Source of the DNA: Otatea glauca
Lineage: Eukaryota > Streptophyta > Magnoliopsida > Poales > Poaceae
Direction: 5' to 3'
NCBI GenBank assembly: GCA_036346275.1
Contig: CM070725.1
Location: forward strand, 12,948,216 to 13,012,215
DNA length: 64,000 nucleotides
Positions 10,936 to 21,948 of this stretch are shown here, piece by piece. The translations under genes were made by a program, and so were the position numbers. Below the pieces are notes generated by a model. It was not told the DNA's origin and made no database searches. It saw only the letters and a program-made list of their open reading frames with translations. Position 1 is the first letter of the stretch. Each line of letters begins with the position of its first letter.

Positions 10936-12189
10936 TCCTTGTGATTTCTCATTTCTATAGTTAATGATTGCATTCACTAGCTCCTTTGTTGGTTCACAAG
11001 CTAAGTGTTATTATTACTTCCTCTCTACTACTAGTGACTGCTAGGGCTGGTGTGTAGTGAAGATGAATTCATGCTGGGCTTCATTAATTTGAGTTTTACT
11101 TTGGTAGTAGTTGTGAAAGGTTGCTTTGGAATTTCATGTGTGTAGCATTTGTATCACTCACTAGCATAACAAATGTTACAGTGCAATGCATGTTCCTGGT
11201 TTCTTGATGTAGCTAGTGTGGGTGTGTTGGAGTCTTATTTTTAACAAAAGTATGTATATAAGTCTGATTTCAACAGAGATTATTTTGCCTGTGCTCTAGA
11301 ATGTGTGATTATGCTAAAGCAGAGTCGAAGTTGTTTATGATATAGTATTCATCCATGCATCCCATTTCTAACTTGATTAATGTACTAGTGGGCTCTTGTT
11401 TATACATGCTCCTCTTGTTCCTGATCAGATTGTGTAAGTTAAGATCTTATTTTAACATCAATTTACCTTGGTTGCTTAATTGGAAATGTGGGTGTGTAGG
11501 CTTAACAAATGGGGTGTTCCGATTGTTTAGGACCCAAAGCTTAGATATGCAAAAAAAAAAAGGTTGTGCGAAGTGTTTGTTTAGCCTTGTAACTGGATTG
11601 ATGTCTAGATTAGTGAATTGAGGAAATTGTGTGCTTAACCAAGTGTAGATTCTTTTTATTCTTGTCAGGTTATATGTGTGGGAATAAGTAGTATTTAGTT
11701 ACCTATTACCAAGTAAAACTATGCTGAAATTTATAGAATGAGATAGGTATGCATGTTTTGAAATTTTTGTGCTTTCGATGAAACCAGACAATGTGTTTGA
11801 TTTTTGAATGATTTCATTATAAGAAAAATTGGATTGGGAATCATAAGAATGCTAAGCCTGAGTTAACAATGCCATTCCATTTTTCCATGAGAAACATGGG
11901 CCTCATTTAACCACTGAACTCTAACCCTAAACTAAGTCATTTAAGAAAGCACAAACCAAAAATGAAAACAATGAATGAATGTCCAAAAAAAGGTTGAATT
12001 CCGTCTCATTTTTTGTGCCTTTATATACATTATATAGAAATGCTTATTCTATTGTTCACCAGTTGGATGAATCAATGATGCTAGTTCAAAAAAGTGCTTT
12101 TTGTCAAGCATATCTACTTTAACTTTGTCTTTATTGTTGCTGTAATATGATCAATGTTCTTACAACTGTCTTTTTCCTTTACATGTCAT
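10936..12189 (+). other. Probable long leader intron of the CACTA1 second gene
   Basis: T-rich, low-coding sequence starts at a GTGAGT donor-like site (10930). It contains repeated GTGGGTGTGT-type motifs and a duplicated TTGTTGCTGTAATATGATCA (about 12133 and 12192). No domain is recognised. Confidence 0.4.
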
Positions 12190-12630
12190 TATTGTTGCTG
12201 TAATATGATCAATGTTAGAGTTTAGGTTGCGTAACTTACATCTCCCATTCGAGAGTGTTTGTTTATAAATATGTTGAAATGGCATATTTATAAGCAAGCG
12301 GTCTCGAATTGTCCATGTTTTTTGAACAGTTCGAGGATATGTAGTTCAGGCAAGTTCTTAAGCTGTTGTACAACTCTAGAGAAAATTTCTACAGTATCTC
12401 CCTGGTGTTATCCGGATACACACCCTCTTGACTTGTTGTCGAGACGTGTATTTGGAGAACGGCGGGGTGATGCCACTGAAATTTTCTCTGGAGTTGTGTA
12501 ACAGCTTAGGAACTTGCCCGAGCCACATATCCTCGAATGGGATTAGGACCTAACCTAATTAGAGATTTGGAGACATCGTTGGTACGTACTTAGTTGGTCA
12601 ACATATAGACGTTTCTTTAAGATCATCCAT
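12190..12630 (+). repeat. Internal 430-bp duplication, copy 2
   Basis: This is the counterpart of 6215-6655, collinear over about 430 bp with scattered substitutions and one short deletion in the left hairpin arm. It lies upstream of TNPA, so both genes of CACTA1 have the same leader module. Confidence 0.85.
12329..12539 (+). ncRNA. Long imperfect hairpin (copy 2)
   Basis: It has the same fold as 6352-6570. The left arm has GGCAAGTTCTTAAGCTGTTG and GGTGTTATCCGGATACACAC. The right arm has ACGTGTATTTGGAGAACG and AACAGCTTAGGAACTTGCC. Self-complementarity persists although the two copies differ at many positions. Whether it is transcribed or processed is unknown. Confidence 0.35.
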
Positions 12631-12783
12631 TAACCTGTTAATTCACCACAATGTGCTAGTACAATAATATGCTATGCATTATCCATTAATCTGTTAATTT
12701 ACATGATTCATTGTCAAGTCGACATAATAGCTATGAATTGCTTTCTCTCATGTGAAATATATGACCATGTCACATATATGAAT

Positions 12784-13957
12784 TGCTTCCTCTCATTAAG
12801 TTTTGGTTTGATATATATATTCGAAATGTCGCAAGGAGAGAGCATCGGCTCATCGCCAGACATAATAAGGTGACAAATGTTGATGGGCCAAGTAAGGTGA
12901 GTAAGGCTCAAGGACAGAATAAAGGGGCTACAGGGAGAACACCGCAGGTTCTCCACTTTGATGCCACAGGGGTTAGCACGGGTCCTCCCAAGTATAAGGG
13001 GCGCTACCGATCTTTTCTTGGCCAATTGGTGAGGGAGAGAGTGCTGATTACGGTTAAGAACTGGAGGAAGGAAGTCAACACTGAGTAGAAGAATCGGCTG
13101 TGGAACGAAGTTATGGGGAAATGGATTATACCAAAGGAAGATGAAAACAATGTGATGCAGTACGCCATGAGGAGAATGGGTGTGTCTTTAAGGCACTTCA
13201 GGGTTATCATGCAAGGTGAGTACGTGCTGAAAGGCCGTACTCCCTTCGATAGATATTCGTTTGTGACTCCCGATGTTTGGGAGGAGTTCACAAGGATGAA
13301 CAGTACGCTTGAGATGGAGGAGCTGAGAGAGAAGAACATTGCTATCCAGAGGCAGAACACACACACGCACCACCTCGGTTTTCGCATAATATGAAGGAAA
13401 GAAGGCAGAGTGGGCGCGACTAGTGAGGAGTGTGCGAACTCTTTGAAGGCGATGCCTTACTTCCACATATGTGAGGACCTGGCACATGACTGGGTATTAG
13501 CGAGGATGAAGAAAACCTCTGGCAATTGGCTTGTAGTTCCAAACCCCGCGACCGCGTGGATCGTTTTCACCATCGTAAGACATCTAACTCAGTACATTGC
13601 AGTTGACCCTTTCCATTGTATTTTAGAACTAATTTATATTCACTTCTTATGGGAGGAGGTAAGCTAGCAAAAAGAGCAGGGGACCTTTCAGAACCAAGGG
13701 TCGAAGGACATCCTGTCTTCGCCGATCAGGAAGATTGACCATAAGGGCCGGGTACTTGCTGCAGGTGCGGGGCATACGAAGAGGTCCTTCTTCTAAGAGG
13801 ACGTTGCCAGTGCCAGATCAATATCTTGGGAGGCACGTGCGGAGCACCTCAAGGACACACTGAGGGAGGAGTTGAGGAAGGAGATGATGACACATGAGGA
13901 GCGCTTGAGGGCTCAGATGATGGTGATGATCTCGCAGAGTTAGAGTCAGATGGCCAC
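12784..13957 (+). pseudogene. TNPA-like (Transposase_24/Ptta family) N-terminal half, CACTA1
   Basis: The translation contains GPPKYKGRYRSFLGQLVRER and KNWRKEV, then the plant En/Spm TNPA-type core (LWNEVMGKWIIPKED, VMQYAMRRMGVSLRHFR, FVTPDVWEEF) and the conserved tail REKNIAIQRQNTHTHHLG. SGNWLVVPNPATAWIVF and a Glu-rich coiled-coil-like stretch (about 13800-13950) follow. A start at ATGTCGCAAGGAGAG (12826) is likely, with a frameshift soon after. Other breaks are TAG at 13086 and a shift near 13395. TNPA proteins bind the subterminal repeats. The gene is cut at 13957 by an LTR-like insertion and continues at about 15373. Confidence 0.8.
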
Positions 13958-13962
13958 GCTGT

Positions 13963-15367
13963 TAGTGTTATAACCTTGAGGCAATCATTTAGATGATTCT
14001 AACATGACTATGTTTATGAATAATAATATGATTATTGGTCCAATGAATGTATATCATTGTATTGATTAACAAGTATGTGACTTTCTTATGAAGCTCTTTA
14101 CTTATTAATGTAATTCGATAAATATCTCTGATCGGATATCATCGTATATGACAACGATGAATAGATCAGCACATGTAGTGATCGATGATCATGCTTCATA
14201 GATCATGGGATATGGAGATATCATCTATACATTGTGGACGCATGTTGAAGAACATGAGTTAGATAGACCCGCAATGGGACACTGCGAGAATGTTTCATTC
14301 TTATGTGTTATCAGTGTATCTCATACATAGTAGATGTATGATCCTTAGACCTGAGATTGTCATATTCCCTACATGTGTAATAGTTTTCCTTGAGGCTATC
14401 AAACACTACTTCCTAACCGGATAGTTATAAAGGTAGCTTTCATGTTTACTATAAAACGTGCAGAGGGAAGTGAACAATCAAGATGGAATTTGCCACTCCA
14501 ATGAAACAGAGATATATGATAAGGCCACTCGTGTGATATGATTAAGGAAGTGCATGGACATACCGTGATTGAGGAGTCAATCACAACTTATTAATATATC
14601 ACGGATATGAGAGATGGATTGAATCATCAAAGGATAACATGCTTCTCGCCTTGAGTTCAATCTTCATATACTTGGCAAAGGGATTATTACATGAGTACTA
14701 GTGATAGGTTCTGTCCGATTTTATCATAGTATGTTTGGGAGTTGGCATACTTTGCAAGGAGCCGCTACCAACTATTGGATTGAAAAGGAGTTTTCCGAAT
14801 CCATGTCCAAATGTATGTGAACCTGCAGGGTCACACACTTAATGGGCTGGGACGCATTAATTTGGATTGGATCCGTAATTAATGGACCTCGTGGGCTTAG
14901 CACGCTGATGGGCCCTGGTTTAGGGTTTCATCTCGTGGCTATATAAGGAGGGGAGGAAGGTGGGCGCAGGGTGTGCTTTCCCACGGTTTAGAAGTGATTC
15001 ACCCGAAACCCTAGCCTCCTCCTCTCGTTACCCCTGCCGAGCGACCAGGTGCTTGCACACCGATGCACGGTGTTCCATCCCTGGACGTGTTGACTACTGC
15101 GGTGACGCTGCTGCGATTGCGGCGTGGGAGGACGATACACGGCGTGGCGAGGACGATCCACTCCATCGACGCAACGACTGCGGCGAGGACGATCCACTAC
15201 ATTGATGCATAAAGGATTCCACATTTGCGCGTCTAGTGGTAATCTAATCTGTGATCCCCTACTTGCGAGTAGTTTTCTGGTTATGCGGTAGTTTTTTTGT
15301 GCTAGTGTAGCATACCGCGTTCCTCTTCACACGCCTCTCGTAGAAAGGCCTGTGCCCCACCCTAGCA
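13963..15367 (+). mobile_element. LTR-like insertion (copia-type solo LTR candidate) inside TNPA
   Basis: GCTGT occurs immediately on both sides (13958-13962 and 15368-15372) and the TNPA reading resumes after it, so this 1.4-kb block is an insertion. It has LTR traits: GTTATAACCTTGAGGCAATC at the start, a promoter TATA (GGCTATATAAGG, about 14937-14948) followed by a GC-rich leader, and an end in CTAGCA. The exact left edge is unsure. TGTTAG...CTAGCA would make a better TG/CA terminus but spoils the duplication. The short open frames inside are not genes. Confidence 0.55.
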
Positions 15368-15372
15368 GCTGT

Positions 15373-17332
15373 GCTTCTAAAAATGATCAGGCCGGTCCCC
15401 AGCTGAAGGTAATAATTGTTTCTGACTTAAAGGTACAAGAGTAAGCTAAACAATATTTTCGATCAAGTTGCGCACTTCTTGCAAGCGCCTTCCAAGTGCT
15501 AGCTCATCGTGATGGAAGATAGATTTTCCATTGAGGCTGGACGCGGGGTTGCATTTCCATGCAAGGAGACTGACACGGTGCATGGTAACCATTTGGGGAA
15601 AGGCTCCATGAGGATGCAGGTGGACTATGTCCACGAAGACTTCCTATCTCATGTGCTGGAGGTCTCCCCCAATAATGATATCACCACTCTCAGGCAAGCA
15701 TGGATGTCATTCATTAAGTGGCCCACGACGGGTGTCGTACTACTCATGGTAAAAATCCTCGTGTCTTCTTGATCATTACAGTACTGCAACACGTTACATA
15801 TGCATGTACTTTATAGGTTCCTATCGTACCTTCACCTGCTCCTATTCCTACTCCCGCCACCATGACGAGTCCTCCGTCCATATCGACTCCTACGTAGAGT
15901 GTAGAGCTAGTGTGCAAAAGGACTAGCACGATAACAAAAGAACCACAGTAGACCTCGAAGAACCCTTCTGTCAAGAAGGCAAAGTTTACAGAGGCCACAA
16001 CGCCCCCTCAAATACATGGAAAGCCCCTTGTGCCGACATCGGAAACTCCTTCTATCTAGAAAGCAAAGTTGACAGATCATAGAGCCCCCTCGAGATTATA
16101 AGGGGTACGTACATGGAAAGCTCCTTGTTCCTAACAATGAATTGAATGCTCTAGGCCTGTGCACTTGCTTGTTCTATGGATGGTACATTGACAAAACGAA
16201 TGAGGCTGAGCGTTATGTCGATTTCAATGTGAGGTATCGAGGGGGATATTTCCATCGCGAGGAGTATGGGACATTCCTTGTGAGTTTTGAGGATCTGTTC
16301 TGTTTGTACAGCCTGAAAGCTATTGATATTTCTACTGTACGATCATGGACGTTGTGAGTATTGCACCATACAACATGAGCCTATGACAGTTATAGGATTT
16401 TATATTATGTTTTTAACATTTGACACGAGTTGTAGGATATTGAGGCAGCGAGCCGTGATGGGTCAACACCGAGTTGGGTTCGTCGACCCCGAGATGGTGT
16501 CTGTGACTATGACTAGGCTTCAATCAGAGTTCCTTACCAACTACATCAAGCAAGCATTGCAAGCTGAGGCAAAAAAAGACTTCATTCTATTCCCATACCG
16601 TGAGGAGTAAGTACTACTTTACCCTTCAATTACTTCTATGCACTTAAATCGTATATGAACTTATTTTCTTGCACTGCATACCATTTAATAAGCAACCATT
16701 GGGTTCTACTCGTGGTCACTCCGAGTGAAAATAAAGTCTACACTTTTAACTCAATCGAGACCGATGGCCTACGCGATCAAGCCTATTTTGCAAAAGTAAG
16801 TACATTCCTCTAAAATAACACTTTCTGTATTTAACTACATTTATTTATTTTTTTGCCTCAATAGCATCTCTTCAATGTATATAGGGCTTTCTTGTCTTAC
16901 GTTGCTGAAGGAGGGCGACACGATGACAAACAAGGCGACTAGCTGGAGTGGAAGAGCTTCAAGGTACAAATACCTAGCATAGGATTATTTTTTTGTGACA
17001 TGTACTCTTTGTCTCTTAATTTGATTTTCTTTATTCACAGTGTCATCAACAAGGGAGCAACAGCCTGTGCGACTTCTATGTCATACATCATATGCTGATC
17101 CTGGTCGGCGGCTCACACTTTTTCCCTAAGGTATATGTACATGCATAATACACTTAGCCTTTTACTTTCAAATTTTATAACTTAAATTAGTGCACTCATT
17201 TCTATTTTGCAGAAGATCAATATCCCCCTCAAGAGCTTACCAAACAAAGGTCTCAACAAATTACAAGACCACATATGCTAGTGGTACTGGACGGAAGTTC
17301 TAGCGGAGGATGGTAGGTTTAGAGACCGATAG
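15373..17332 (+). pseudogene. TNPA C-terminal region fused to a Ulp1/C48-type cysteine protease, CACTA1
   Basis: This continues the TNPA gene after the insertion. The part at 15480-15770 (AGRGVAFPCKETDTVHG) resembles the domain seen between the TNPA core and C48 in other grass CACTA second genes. Exons can be read from GT/AG borders: up to 16353, 16436-16606, 16693-16795, 16865-16963, 17041-17130, 17213-17332. Joined in frame they give SFEDLFCLYSLKAIDI, then HWVLLVV (catalytic His), VYTFNSIE (Asn where Asp is usual) and CHQQGSNSLCDFY (Gln and Cys of the active site). TAG interrupts at 16940 and about 17279. At the first, CACTA3 reads CAG. Ulp1 proteases remove SUMO in yeast and plants; the role in transposons is unknown. 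Confidence 0.8.
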
Positions 17333-17589
17333 GCTCCTACTAGTCCATATGTAAACAAGATTATATCATGTGAATGTGATATATGTACTGACTGTTAAGT
17401 ATGTTTGTGTTCTATATTGTGAACTAATGTGATATGTGTGTTTGTGTTTTATATTGTGAATGAATGTGATATGCGTATTGTAAAGTATTTGTGTTCTATA
17501 TATATTGTGAATGTGATATGCATACTGTGTGTAATCTGTGCTGTTTTCGATGCATACTGTGTGTAATCTGTGCTATTTTTGAGAGGATG

Positions 17590-17792
17590 TATAAAGAACA
17601 AACACCACATCACAATCGATTCTGAGCTAGAACCGATTGTGATCTGGTGCACATCACAATTGGTTCATCAGAATTGAGTGAAACTTACTGTGATAATGCT
17701 TCCTCATCACTATCTAATAACTTTGTATCACCACCAAAATCGACTATGATGACAAAAAAGAACCGATTGTGATGTACATTAATGTAGTAGTG
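17590..17792. repeat. CACTA1 3' subterminal and terminal repeats
   Basis: CACAATCGATTCTGAGC, GAACCGATTGTGATC, CATCACAATTGGTTC and the final AACCGATTGTGATGTAC lead to the terminus TGTAGTAGTG. A TG-rich stretch with repeated GTGAATGTGATATG (17380-17575) precedes the array and is shared with the CACTA3 3' region (61675-61845). Confidence 0.85.
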
Positions 17793-18300
17793 AGTTAACC
17801 AAGATCTCGTGCAAATTGCACCCGCCCAAGTCTAAAATAGTTTTGTTCAACCAAGACCAATAACATTATCCATGTTAGCACAACAAGTTTTACAACAGTG
17901 GCTACCTGTCATGATTCCATATATCATTAATTCAAATTAACATCTTTGGTCATGTGAATATGAGCTCATTGTATAACGAAGCATGACTAAGCATACCTAC
18001 GTCAACCCATGTTGGTATTTCATTATGTCCAACTAATAATAGCCCAATCCTAGGTTGACAATGGGTATTTATCTACTCCTAGTAAATAACGTTGATATTA
18101 AAGTAGCATACAATTTGATATGAAACAAAATACTTTTACAAACATAGGTAAAACATGATCAAGGTTACGACTTTTCTTTCACGTACACTATTGTTGCTTG
18201 ATCTTGGTCTTCAAATCATTCGCTCACTCCCTAGGGATCAATGTCTATTGGAAAAGAAAGCCCCGAACACAAATAAACACCAAATAGAGGCTCAAATGGA
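17793..18300 (-). mobile_element. Long-LTR fragment (minus strand), right side of the CACTA1 insertion
   Basis: Read on the minus strand, this holds a GATCATGTTTTACCTATG segment and neighbouring sequence matching the LTR at 53450-53700 (GATCATGTTGAACCCATG). Together with 5585-5653 it forms one interrupted LTR fragment. No LTR terminus is preserved. From 18300 to 18569 nothing further is recognised. Confidence 0.55.
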
Positions 18301-18569
18301 ATCCAAATGAAATAAAAAAAGTATAGGAGCAAAGAGCTCAACTTTAGAAAAAAATTAGGAACAAGGACAATCGGAGTTAGGACAAAGGAGAACTACCTTT
18401 TGGAAGTATGGACACAGGAAAATTCTGAAAATTACTAGAGGAGAGAGGGTATGGGTCACTAACAGGTGGAGTCCACTGATTTGGGAATTTTGGAATAAAA
18501 GAAACTTTGGAAAATGGCTAACAATGGATGATAGGTAGGCCATGGCTTATTGACTGAGTCCATGGATTT

Positions 18570-21500
18570 TGTAACATCCCATTTTTTGTATTTATTGAAT
18601 TTAATATGCATTTTACATTTTTGTGATTGTTTTGGAATTTATTTGATTTAATTTGCATTTATTGAATTATGGCCTTTTTCTATCATTATTTAAAAAGTTA
18701 TGAAAAGTTTTAAAAAAATTCCTACAAGTATTTTATTTGAGTTCCAAATACCCTAAAATATTTTCTAGAATATATTGGGTATTTTTGCTATTTATTTGGG
18801 TTTTATCTAATTTTAAGATTTGTTTTAAATGATAAATGTTTTTACATCTGGTGAACAGTGCTAGGCTGAGCCCAAGCGGGCCCAGTTCGTTTTCTTCGTG
18901 TCGCCGATCCGCACAGCCCGCCTCGACAAAATCGTAGCTCTCACGAATGTGGTCCATCGGTTGTTGATCCAACGGCCTAAAGCTCTCCGCGTCGCCACGC
19001 GCTATCGGCCGTCAGATCTTCGCCAAATGTGCGCACAGGATGGAGCCACATTGCTTGCCATGTGTGTAAAAGACTATGTCATCGTTGCTCCGTTCGCACC
19101 GCAAAATCCGCACCTGACACGACCGTTTAGGCACATTAAATATCCTGCCGTGTTCGCCACTTTACGCAGATCGCGAAGCCCTAGGTCTTGTCACTTGAGC
19201 CGCCACCGTTGCTGAGGAAATCGTCACTGGAGTTGAGCAGCGTCGCCATGACTTCTTCATTCTGCGCCGGTTCACTGTGACTCCATTGAAGTCAGAGGTA
19301 CCTGCGGTTTCGCCATGTCATGAACCCTCAGTTGCGCGTTGGTTTGGTCCAGATCTGATGAGCTCCGCCACGGTTCATGTTGTCATCTCCAAGTCTGGCA
19401 GTCGCGCCGCCATCGCACACCGCCACTAACCCCGCTGCTCTCCGCCGTTCGATCAGCGCACAGATGATCAATCTTGCGCTACGCGTCGTGTCCCCTCTCC
19501 TCCGCACCACTCAACCACCACCGTTGGATCTGCGCGTGCTAGTTTGATCTTGTGTCGCGCGTCACCAGTCCGATTGTGCCACATGCACTCGCCAGCGCTG
19601 CCACTTAGTCGCCTGGTCCACCGTTGGATCTGGGTTGGATGACCATGATGCTGCCACGTGTCGAGCCCATGGTAGATCTGCATGATCCATCGTTTCGCCT
19701 ACCCGTTCAATCTTGGCCATTGGTTTTTGCATGCACGGTCAGATTTGAGCCGCATGTCACCCACCGAGCTAGCCACGTCATGCGACGTCTCGGCTTTCGC
19801 ATGTACTCACTGCCATCGGATCTAATCTGGATGGTTGAGAGAGCGCAATGTGTCACCACCGTGGTAAAGCCACGTGGATTGCTCCGCTCATCGCCATGTG
19901 TCTTCGTCGACGCCAGCCTTGTGTTAGTCGGTGCATGGGCATAGTGCTCCAGTCCACGGTGGACCAGCACTGTGTTGTGGACCGAGTCCATACGCCCGAG
20001 ACGCGTGTCACCTTGTATTGGGCCACGTGTTTCTGACGTCATAAATCCGATTTTCCAGTAGAAAAATAATTCTGATAATTCGGTTTTTCTATTTTTCAGC
20101 CTTTTTCTTTTATTTCAAATTTTGTTTAGCTTGTTCTCCCTCATATGAACTCCGATTGAGGTGATTCTAGTTTCTATTTTTTAAAAAAATTGAGCTATAT
20201 TTAATGGTGAATTTTATTTAATTTTTTTATTTTATTTTGCTATTTATTTTTGGTTTTTATTGCTTTATCGCTCGTTTTGCGTAGACGTCGAACTGCCCGA
20301 GGCATTCGTAAGTAAGGAGCCAACCCAAGATCAAGGTCTATAACAAGATTTAGAGCACTCTAAAGGCAAGTTGTGTTTGATCATGTTGAACCCATGTTTT
20401 AAAAATATTATATTGATTTAAACTATGGGAAGTGCTAACAATCGAACGTCCGATTACTGTTCATTTCTTGGACGTATCGGTGTAACATTTTTTTTCAACG
20501 TCTGCAACATTTGTTTTCAACATCTGTAACATTGTTTTCCGCGAGTACATTTCTACTGTTATCGAAGGAAAATGTTGCACGCATAGGAAGAAAATGTTGT
20601 AGACGCGGGAAAAAATGTTGCAATTGTCCGAAAAAATAGTTTCCTTAGCCATGCAACTAGTTATTGATACCATTTTATGTGAAAAGGTTAATCTTGCTTA
20701 ATAGAATATGGAACATGTTTATGAATTTGTGTGTCAGGTGTTGTCACATAATGTTGTTGATGTTGTTGATCGCACGTGGTGCATGGTAATCAATTAGGGT
20801 GGTAAAATGATTTAGACTGATGCAAGTGGAAAGAGTTGGTTTATAGTGGGCCAATATGGCATTTGGGCGGTCGCATTATTTTTGGATAATGGCATTTGAT
20901 GGTTCATTGGTTATGGTGATTTTTTGGTTAGTCTTGCCTTGGTCAATTAAGGACTTAACCTTGCAAGTATTTGAACTCATTCATACAACCACATGTCTGG
21001 TATGGGACAGACCTAGCTGATTAATTTGTTATGTCTAGGCTTTAGTACTGTCGTGGTGGTGTGGGTTCCTGGTGTACGGGTAGGCTCACATGGCGCGAGG
21101 GGGGCCCTGGATGTGGTAACTAGTCCCACCAGTGTTGAAATCTCAACGGGCAGTACTGGGTTTAGACAGAGCATTGGAAATGCTTTGTTATTATCACTCG
21201 CCTCTGTGGTGTATGATTGTATCTTGTGAGTAAAGTGTATAACCTCTACAGACTGTCATACCTATTCGAATAGTCGTGCTCGCGGTATTGAGCATTTTTC
21301 GGTGATTACATTCAAGGGTTAGATTTTATTAAATAAATGTAGGAATGGAGAATGTATACCTATGGAGGTATGGAATTGGTTTAAGGTTCTTATTTGGGAA
21401 ATTATTAAGAAATTATCAATGTTATTATTTGTTTTACTGTCTTTACAATATATTTATGCTATTTTTTTATAAATGATATTTTAATGCAAAATAACCATGT

Positions 21501-21948
21501 TAGCCATTCCTTTGGAAGAAGCCATACATGTAGTATATTAGACTTGCATTCTGTGCATGACTTGTTAAGTGATTTATGTACTCACCCTTTGCAACAACAT
21601 ATCACCAGTTGGAGAAGAGACTATGCTTGCATACGAGGAGTTTCAGGAAGAAGCGGACAACTAGAGTGTGAACCTTGTCAGTTGCCTATGGCAAATTGAG
21701 GGGTTACTACGAATAAATATATTTATGCTGTAGTTTATTTAATTTTCAGTCTTAGCCCTGTGTAGCGTACTCATGTAAGGTGGACCATAAGGTCATCAAA
21801 CAGGTTATATTTAATTTGATGAAAGTCTTTATTTATGTTATCGTTGCATATGATTGTGATATTCATCTATGTTGAGCCTGTGTGCACTAGCGTGATCCTG
21901 AACTAGTGCAGAATACACAAAGGGTCTGAATTTGCATATTCGGCTCGA
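18570..21948 (+). mobile_element. Plus-strand long LTR (TGTAACATCCC type), 3' end lost
   Basis: The start TGTAACATCCC at 18570 matches the solo LTR at 51850. Along its length it keeps the same landmarks: a GC-rich middle (18880-20040), GGCAAGTTGTG and ATCATGTTGAACCCATG (about 20365-20396), ACTAGTCCCACCAGTGTTG (21119), GTGCTCGCGGTATTGAGCA (21276) and CTGTGTGCACTAGCG (21879). It stops about 15 bp short of the expected CCTTACA end. The small open frames in the GC-rich part are LTR leader sequence, not genes. No internal retrotransposon domains are attached. Confidence 0.75.
20427..20643. mobile_element. Small MITE-like insertion with GTTGCAACAT-type repeats, inside the LTR
   Basis: The segment starting GGGAAGTGCTAACAATCGAA interrupts LTR sequence that is continuous in the 51850 copy. 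Its two halves carry CAACATTTG/TGTAACATTG and the complements AAATGTTGCA/AAATGTTGTA, so it is partly self-complementary. The terminus resembles those of rice Mutator-type MITEs. The right end is degenerate and no clear 9-bp duplication is visible. Confidence 0.45.

Larger units (their letters stand above)
5654..17792 (+). mobile_element. CACTA1: complete-ended CACTA (En/Spm) element, 12,139 bp, TSD AGT
   Basis: The 5' terminus CACTACTACAATG at 5654 and the 3' terminus CATTAATGTAGTAGTG ending at 17792 form a short inverted repeat. AGT is duplicated at 5651-5653 and 17793-17795, the 3-bp duplication expected of CACTA elements. Subterminal repeats of core AACCGATTGTGATG occur in both orientations at both ends. 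Inside are a TNPD gene (6959-10138) and a TNPA-Ulp1 gene (12784-17332), both in + orientation and both decayed. The second gene is split by a later LTR-like insertion (about 13963-15367). The element is probably immobile by itself, but its ends could be mobilised in trans. Confidence 0.95.

Noticed and set aside
10557..10964. 135-residue proline-rich open frame
   Set aside because: It is a composition effect of C-rich leader DNA. Neighbouring frames on both strands are open too, and the equivalent CACTA3 segment does not keep the frame.
14960..15205. 81-residue open frame after a TATA box, looking like a small gene
   Set aside because: The TATA and GC-rich leader belong to the LTR-like insertion 13963-15367, and the frame has no recognisable domain.
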